Assembly (NCBI RefSeq): GCF_029407905.1
Contig: NC_073627.1
Location: 126,555,697 to 126,619,696, forward strand
Direction of reading: 5' to 3'
DNA from: Bubalus kerabau
Lineage: Eukaryota > Chordata > Mammalia > Artiodactyla > Bovidae
DNA: 64,000 bases
In this document: in pieces, positions 57,701-64,000 of the stretch
Layout: each line of letters opens with the position of its first letter
Numbering within the stretch: the stretch's first letter is position 1
The notes under the pieces: generated by a model
What the model saw: only the letters and a program-made list of their open reading frames with translations
Told to the model about the DNA's origin: nothing
Database searches by the model: none
Translations under genes and position numbers: made by a program

Positions 57701-60535
57701 AATCATTAATCATTTTAACTTTACTATTCCTCAGCTCTGGGGCAGGGACCATTTTCCTATCAGTCCATCTGATACCTGGTTTGTGACTTGAGGTGGTATT
57801 TCGTGGGACATGGCTCAGAACTTTCTAGTGATCCTGCTGGTTAGGACAGAGCTGATTCTTCAATCCCAAGGCATTCTTTATTTTCATACTCAAATTTTCT
57901 CTGATGGTGTTCTGGCTAAGACAGTACATATTTTGTGTTTGCTTATTGCCATGCCTTTGGGCAATGACAGTGAAGCCTCGATTTGACCTTGAAACTGTAG
58001 AGCCTGTGTCAGAGCCCAGCCTCACGCATTCTCTTCCTCTGTTTCTGGAAAGGAAAGGCCTGCCTCCCCTACTGTCTTGCCCTGTCACTGTCTGCATTCT
58101 TGTTTATTTTCTCTAAAGGGCATCTGCTTACATTCTATCATCTGCATGCCATGACACAGCTACATACCTCAGAGCACCTGTTCTATTTATTCTGAGAGGT
58201 ATATTGGTACACCTACTCTGATCTTTCCCTCCAAGCATTTTGATGTTTTCCCTTGCATCAAGAACTGGACATTTGGAACAGAGAACTGCATACCTAGAGG
58301 ACATTTTCTGGTTCCCACCAGAATGGCTTTTGCTGAATAAAACTTTGGCGTCTTCTGGGCTTGCATTGAGGGAAGTTAGGAGCAAGTTGCATGAAGTTCA
58401 CTCTTGCAGCTAAGCATTGGAGACGGGGCAGCACACAGTGCTTCTTTGATATGAATTTAACTAAGAATCATCCCTCTGGGTGCAGTGCTTCTCCCAAGAC
58501 CCTGATTAACTTATCGCGTGGACTCACATTTCTAGTGATCCTGCTGGTTAGGACAGAGCTGATTCTTCAACCCCAAGACATTCCTTATTTTCATACTCAA
58601 ATGTTCATCTTTGAGGCATTGCCTAACATTGGTTTGAACTGTGGGTCTTTACTACTTTGTGTAATTCACACACTTCTAAACCTCTTAGTCATTATTTTCA
58701 GCACTGAACAAGACTGGGCTGAGAGCAGTGATGAACTCACATTTCCTTGCTTTGGTTGCTTGAAAGTCAGTGTCAAATATATGGCTCACATCTAGGTACA
58801 GACTTTCTTTTCTTATCCTGATGTATAAATTTCCCTCATGCATTTATTCTGGCCTGTTATTTGTATTTAATAAGCTGCCCCAAATCCTTCTTGAATGAGG
58901 TGAGCTTATGAGATCCTGTTACATTTATTCTTGTAGACAACCTTTTTCATTTAGTCCTGTGGATATCCAGTTTCTTTCAATCCCAGCCAGGTTGCTACAT
59001 TTAATCCTACAGGTGTTCTCTTACCACTAGTACCTAGAATCATTTCACCTGAGGAATCGTGCGTATCTCTACACACTTCCTGCTTTCAGGTTTATGTGAA
59101 GATGTGATGATGATTTATGAGCTGCACAATTGCAGACCTTTTTTACAGCTAGTTTCTACATCCAGCAACACTGCTCTTCCTCTCCCCCCACCCCCCCAAA
59201 AAAGCTAGGTAGGACTGAAAAAGTGGGTGCTGTCTCTTGCCTAGGCAGAATTTAAACAATTCTGCCCAAAGAAAGGGTTTAGAAGTGGCCTTGGCTTCTC
59301 ATCAGTTTTTGAAAGATCTCTGCTATGGAAGATCTGGTGATGGTGTTTCCCCATTTTTTGGTTGTTAGAATGAAGGGGGTGGGTGTGCTTCCTGTGGGAG
59401 CACCTACAGGACCAGGGGTGAGGGGGTTAGGTGAGGGGTTAGGTGAGGGCCTGGAGGAGTTTCTAGGGAAGGGTTAAGAGGTGGAGGAATCTGGGGGTGG
59501 TGGTGGGAAGACCTGGAGGATGTGGCAGCCTCATGTTTGTTATCTGCCTGCCCAGAGCTCCCTGCACCAGGAAAATGTGACAGTGTTTGGATGCCTGACT
59601 CATGAGGTGCCCTTGAGCCTGGGGGATGCCGCAGTGACCTGTTCCAAAGGTAGGGTGAGGAACTGGGGAAGAAGAGGGGCTGGAAGACCAGGGCATGGGT
59701 AGGGTATGGAGGAAAGATGGGCTAGGGCGTCTGGGGACTGGGGCCAGGCGGGTGAGGGTTCTTTAGGTCCTGACCCCACACTGGCTTCTCCCTTCTCCCC
59801 TCAGAGTCCCTGGCCGGCTTCCTGCTCACGGTCAGTGCCTCCTCCAGAGTGGCCAGGCTGAGAATCCCGTTTCCGCAGACGGGGACCTGGTTCCTGACCT
59901 TGCGCTCCCTGTGTGGGGTGGGGCCTCGGTGAGCAGGGCGGGGCCTCGGTGGCGGGGCCGGAAGGATGCGCCTGAGCGCCAGGTGACAGCGAGTTTGTGC
60001 GTAGGTTCGTGCGATGCCTAAACGCGACCGCGGAGGTGCGGCTGCGAACTTTCCTGTCCCCGTGTGTAGATGACTGCGGGCCCTATGGCCAGTGCAAGCT
60101 GCTGCGCACGCACAACTACCTGTACGCGGCCTGCGAGTGCAAGGCCGGTGAGCAGGCTGGGCTGGTGAGGGAGCCCACCAGGGGCGCGAGGGAGGGAGGT
60201 GGTAACCTATGTAGCAGGGTTTGGAGAGGGTGGTGCGGGGTCAGGGTACCCTTCCCTGGCGGTGACGTAGGGCCTGACCAGAAGGGCCAGCAGGAGTGTC
60301 TGCTGAACCCTGGGCTGCCTTCTGACCTCTTCCACCCTGTGCCTGTCCCGTTGCAGGATGGAGGGGCTGGGGCTGCACGGACAGTGCGGACGCGCTCACC
60401 TACGGGTTCCAGCTGCTGTCCACACTACTGCTCTGCCTGAGCAACCTCATGTTTTTGCCACCCGTGGTCCTGGCCATTCGGAGCCGATATGTGCTGGAAG
60501 CAGCTGTCTACACCTTCACCATGTTCTTCTCCACG
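42778..60535 (+). CDS. TMEM8B: Transmembrane protein 8B (NGX6), 5' ten coding exons; 3' end outside window
   Basis: A multi-pass membrane glycoprotein of the TMEM8/PGAP6 family, described as a suppressor of cell growth and adhesion change. Exons: 42778-43303, 47601-47790, 48162-48369, 54733-54866, 55156-55424, 56023-56348, 59556-59649, 59805-59928, 60005-60147, 60357-60535. The sites are GT-AG and phases are continuous for 731 codons. The start chosen is ATG 42778 in a strong context (gggccATGg); the frame stays open back to 42502. Exon 1 encodes a Pro/Ser-rich stretch, then a hydrophobic leader (ALLLLLLLSVLGPGAG). Exons 2-8 are the extracellular region. Exons 9-10 form an EGF-like module (CVDDCGPYGQC ... 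CECKAGWRGWGC), and the first membrane helices follow (LLSTLLLCLSNLMFL). The short form known in humans would start at the ATG 56070 (MNMPQSLG). The remaining helices, about 200 residues, lie beyond the window. Confidence 0.94.
43304..47600 (+). other. TMEM8B: TMEM8B intron 1
   Basis: A 4.3-kb intron. A MIR-like core sits at about 43865-43960 ('tagggaaactgaggcacagc') and another at about 47345-47475. GT-rich low-complexity DNA lies at 44450-44600. No exon of another gene was recognised. Confidence 0.55.
43865..43960. mobile_element. MIR-type SINE fragment
   Basis: It contains the MIR core wording 'tagggaaactgaggcacagc', then 'tgacctgaggtcatac'. It is old, short and without visible target duplications. 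Confidence 0.6.
50165..50459 (-). mobile_element. CHR-type tRNA(Glu)-derived SINE
   Basis: It starts with the T/A-rich reversed tail ('aaatttatttattttggttg'), continues 'tgctgggtcttcactgctgc', and ends 'gaaccaccagggaagtcc'. Confidence 0.75.
51720..51830. mobile_element. L1-like 3' remnant
   Basis: The wording 'attcaaaaggtacaaaagg', 'catacagtgaaaagtaagtc' and 'ttcctc' resembles the 3' region of old L1 families. The assignment is from memory and weak. Confidence 0.35.
52020..52560 (+). mobile_element. L2 LINE fragment
   Basis: The succession 'gcttacttgacatctcc', 'ctgtctcaaacttatcaag', 'gctcaaagccccacatttag', 'gggtcatacttgattctt' and 'acctcctaagtggcctct' is the L2 3' region. No open frame is left. 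Confidence 0.6.
57498..57895 (+). repeat. Duplicated segments A and B, first set
   Basis: Segment A (57498-57625, 128 bp) and segment B (57822-57895, 74 bp) are about 196 bp apart. Both recur in the second set at 58529-58728 with about 3 mismatches each, but there in the order B then A. I cannot assign them to a repeat family. Confidence 0.85.
58529..58728 (+). repeat. Duplicated segments B' and A', second set
   Basis: B' (58529-58602) runs directly into A' (58601-58728), the two sharing the bases 'at' at the joint. Both are in the same orientation as the first set. Identity by eye is about 96-98 percent. Confidence 0.85.
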
Positions 60536-63500
60536 GTATGCGGTGCCATCAGTGTCTGCACCGAGTCCTTAGTGGTGGTGGTGGATGAGGGTCTACATTT
60601 CCACCATGGGCCTCCCCGGGTTTGGAGCTGTCTGTCTTCACTGTCCTCTACAGCAGGGCTTCCCCACCGCTTCCTATCATGGCATGCATAGAACACGATA
60701 ATTTTTATAAGACACATGGGAATAAATGAACAAGGCTGTTTGCGACTTAAGATAACACCACTACAGGCAGCATGGGGTCTTCAGCATCCCGCACCCTACC
60801 TGTCCACTCTAAGGGCTGAGGGGACCTTTACCTCAACACGCTAGCCAAGAAGCTCAGACCTACAATACGGATTGTGTCTACACAATTCCCCTGAGATGCT
60901 TATATCTAGGGATCTGTTCATCTCATCCGTGGGCTCTTGGCATCTTGTAATGTACAGTGCCTACCTATGAGCACTGCAGACGTCTTAGATGGATTCAGAC
61001 TTCCATGTTTCTTAGGAACAAGGATATCACAGAAACCAGTACATGCCTCCCTGTTGTCCAGTATTAATAGATCAGACCTCTGTCCAAATCACAAAAATTC
61101 TACCTGTCATCTTAGGAGGAAGTGGGGACTGAGGGGTCATGTTCTAAGGTCCTGGATACTTCTCCACAGGTGAGGAACAGTGGTTGTAACTGTGCTATGC
61201 AGTGAGACCTTGGCCTCTTAAGCTGCATGAGAACGGCACACCCCAGTTTTGTCTGAATGCCCCCCCTTTTAGACCTGTTCTGACAATGCTCCATTATACT
61301 TTTATTTTCAATATTCTCCTCTCTCTTCTTTATTGCCAGATGCCCTTTATACTGTTGCTCACCAAATCTTCCAGCAACAGCAGTTTCACCAGTGTATTCT
61401 TAGTTGTGTGCAGATATAATGTGGTTCACAGTTAGTAAGAACATCTAAGTAAGTCAGGAGCCTAGAGCATGTGAGGAGAGTTTATCCTGTCTCCTGCACT
61501 TCACGAGGCATCCTGAAAATTGGCCCCAGGGTGTTTAGTACCAGATGACTCCTCATCATCTGGGTTTGCTGGCATATCATCCTGAAAAGAAAAGATCTTC
61601 CCCTCGTAGGAACACTGTGGGGGCCAAAAGTGCCTGGTCCCACGAACGATGCCTCCACTTTTGTAAATAAGGCGGTAAGCAAATGATCACGGAGAAGATA
61701 CTGGCTCTGAGGGGTTGCCTAAAGTCCTGCTCTAACTCCTGCTCTTTTCCCATGTGTGCCAAAGTGTAGAGCTACTTGTGATTCCGTTTTCCCAGGCAGG
61801 ATCCCTCTCGTCCCTGTTTCTTGTTCTTTGTTTAGCGTAGACGTCATCCATTCCTCAGCAGCCTCCGTGTAAGGACCCATCGGTCCTACTGCAGGTGTCA
61901 GCGCCAGCACCGGAGGCGGCAGCCTTCTCCTGTCCTAAATCCAGGACAGTCTACACCTGGGAGTAGTGTGTTGATTCCTGTCCAGGGCTGGGAGCAGGCA
62001 GTAGCTTTGTTATCCAGGAGTTTAAAGAGCAAAATGTAAATTATTTAAAAAAAACAAAACAGGCTACAAACCCAGCACTTGATTTTGTATGTAGCTGATA
62101 GTCCTGATGCTGGGAAAGATTGAGGGCAGGAGGAGAAGGGGACGACAGAGGATGAGATGGTTGGATGGCATCATTGACTCGAGGGACATAGGTTTGGGTG
62201 GACTCTGGGAGTTGGTGATGGACAGGGAGGCCTGGCATGCTGCAGTTCATGGGGTCGCAAAGTGTAGGACATGACTGAGTGACTGAACTGAACTGATAGT
62301 TCAGAGAACGATAACAGAAAAACCACATCTGCTGATACACGCTGTGTGTCAGACACTGCTCATCGAATCCTTCCCATAGCACTGTAACAATGGAGAAGTA
62401 CTGCTATTATTATTATCATCCCTTTTTTGCAGATGAGGAAAGTTTAAATACTCTGGTTAAGGCCTGAGGTGAGTGGAGGAACTGGACTTGTCACTCAGCA
62501 TGCCTCTTGGTCCCTCTCATGTCACCACTGAGCTGTAGGGCTCTCCTTGCCCCAGGCAATGAGCATGCGTGCATTCATTCCCAACCTGAATCTAGCTTCT
62601 CAGAAGCCCAGGAGTATGTGGGGATACTAATGACCTCAGGTTAGTACTTCTTAAACTCTTAAAGGAGAGCCAGCCAAAAATAATTTGGCTTATAATTTGG
62701 TTATAATTTGGTCAGAAATTATAACCAAGCCATATATTAGAAAGAACAGGGAAAATGTATCAGACATGGAGGTTGTACATCTCTTGCTCATACAGCTCAA
62801 GCCACATGTCCTTCCCAGTGCTAGAGATCTCATAATTGGATCCCATAAGACCCAGACAGAGCTGGCATTCTGGGGCCCCGGCAGCCTTCCTTGCTGATTA
62901 CTGAGATCCTGGCTGCAAGCCCACCTACTCATTATTCCACCTCCTCTTCTATTCCTCACATCAGCACAGTCATTCTCAGTGGCCCTTGGCAAAATGCCAT
63001 GATGTTTCCAAGAGGAAACAGAAGCAGAAAATAAGAGAACAGCAGTAAGTTTCAGTCTATCCTGAGTACAAATATTCCCATCTTCGTACAGAATGAATAT
63101 ATTTGCATCTCCAATATAAAATTCTGTAGTGCCAGGATACTCTATTTGGAGCATTAGATGAGCTATATAGTTATGTTATAAAAATATAAAATTCCACAGA
63201 GAAGAACAATTTAGGATAATTTTCCAAAATTACCTTATAAGTAAAGAGATGGCCAAAATTGAGGAAGATGTCAGATCATACTAATGGAAGCCAGTTTGTA
63301 GTCTGAATTTGTTTTCTTAAACCTCCCAGTCTTTCTGTGTTATTTCTACCATTTCTTTTTATTGGTAATGCAAAAGGAATACTAACCTAAAAATTAGTCC
63401 ACAGTTTTCTGTGAGACAACAGTAGTGCTATATAAATATAGATTTTTTTTGTATAGGGGAAAGTCTGTTAGTGTGGGGATATTATCCCATGAATATACAT

Positions 63501-63618
63501 GATATAAAGTATAAGATGACTAACATTTATTAAGCACATACTGTGTGCCACACATATAGGAGAGTATTCCAGACTTTCAGGGTAGTCTCTCCCAGGTGCC
63601 ACCATATATAACCCAGCC
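60536..63618 (+). other. TMEM8B: TMEM8B intron 10 (continues past the window)
   Basis: The next expected exon, encoding the YHACD-containing membrane segment of the family, is not present before the right edge. The stretch holds a Bov-B 3' fragment (62102-62298), a MIR-like patch near 62400-62470 and AT-rich sequence at 63050-63560. Confidence 0.55.
62102..62298 (+). mobile_element. Bov-B LINE 3'-end fragment
   Basis: The last ~200 bp of Bov-B, ending in the ACTGA-type tail. The short repeat ctgatagt at both edges (about 62095 and 62293) may be the target duplication. Confidence 0.88.
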
Positions 63619-64000
63619 TTCAGTTCAGTTCAGTCGCTCAGTCATGTCCAACTCTGTGATCCCATGGACTGCAGTATGCCAGGCTTCCCTGTCCATCACC
63701 AACTCCCGGAGCTTGCTCAAACTCATGTCCATCGAGTCGGTGATGCCATCAAACCACCTCATCCTCTGTCGTCCCTTTCTCCTCCTGCCTTCAATCTTTC
63801 CCAGCATCAGGGTCTTTTCCAATGAGTCAGTTCTTCGCATCAGGTGGCCAGAGTATTGGCATTTCAGCTTCAGCATCAGTTCTTCCCACGAATATTCAGG
63901 ACTGATTTTTAGGATTGACTGGTTTGATCTCCTGCTGTCCAAGGGACTCTCAAGAGTCTTCTCCGACACCACAGTTCAAAAGCATCAATTCTTCGGGACT
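63619..64000 (-). mobile_element. Bov-B LINE, 3' part, cut by the window edge
   Basis: It begins with the complement of the ACTGA tail ('cagttcagttcagtcgctca'). It carries on the minus strand the conserved C-terminal wording GRQRMRWFDGITDSMD and ELVMDREAW. Its 5' portion lies beyond the window. It is more diverged than the other copies. Confidence 0.92.

Larger units (their letters stand above)
56349..59555 (+). other. TMEM8B: TMEM8B intron 6
   Basis: A 3.2-kb intron. It includes a possible L1 remnant (about 56815-56990) and a pair of shuffled near-identical segments at 57498-57895 and 58529-58728. No exon was recognised. Confidence 0.55.

Noticed and set aside
60655..60700. A 'cctatcatggcatgcatag' stretch resembling the next TMEM8B exon (YHAC...)
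   Set aside because: No AG acceptor is placed in phase, a stop follows at once, and the rest of the expected exon is absent.

Overview
The window is nuclear DNA of a ruminant, most likely a bovid. Every gene is split by GT-AG introns. The interspersed repeats are Bov-B LINEs, the Bov-tA SINEs they mobilise, and CHR-type tRNA(Glu) SINEs of even-toed ungulates. Gene order and orientation match the mammalian block NPR2 (+), SPAG8 (-), HINT2 (-), FAM221B (-), TMEM8B (+), which is on human 9p13.3. The exact species cannot be decided from the sequence alone.

Layout. 1-14.1 kb: the last 20 coding exons of NPR2, the C-type natriuretic peptide receptor guanylyl cyclase; its first exons lie before the window. 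14.3-16.5 kb: all seven coding exons of SPAG8, tail-to-tail with NPR2. 16.76-18.44 kb: a nested SINE/Bov-B insertion. 19.0-21.1 kb: all five exons of HINT2, with a CpG-rich promoter and an array of CCAAT boxes reaching 21.66 kb. 21.75-26.2 kb: a SINE/Bov-B chimera, a long Bov-B copy and a SINE. 28.1-37.2 kb: six coding exons of FAM221B, with two Bov-B copies in its large intron. 37.6-41.4 kb: an L2 fragment, a SINE and another Bov-B copy. 41.7-42.8 kb: a GC-rich, probably bidirectional promoter. 42.8 kb to the right edge: ten coding exons of TMEM8B; its last membrane-spanning exons lie beyond the window.

The genes are neighbours, not an operon. NPR2 signals through cGMP at the plasma membrane, SPAG8 is a cilium and sperm microtubule protein, HINT2 is a mitochondrial nucleotide hydrolase, FAM221B is uncharacterised, and TMEM8B is a multi-pass membrane glycoprotein. 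All exon boundaries were placed by reading splice sites and checking phase through the whole gene. The spliced reading frames of SPAG8, HINT2 and FAM221B are complete and open.

I found no new multi-gene system. The most unusual signals are the ~40-bp-spaced CCAAT array upstream of HINT2, a SINE/Bov-B chimera that landed in one insertion event, three copies of one target site around a SINE scrap and a 5'-inverted Bov-B, and a scrambled recent duplication at 57.5-58.7 kb.
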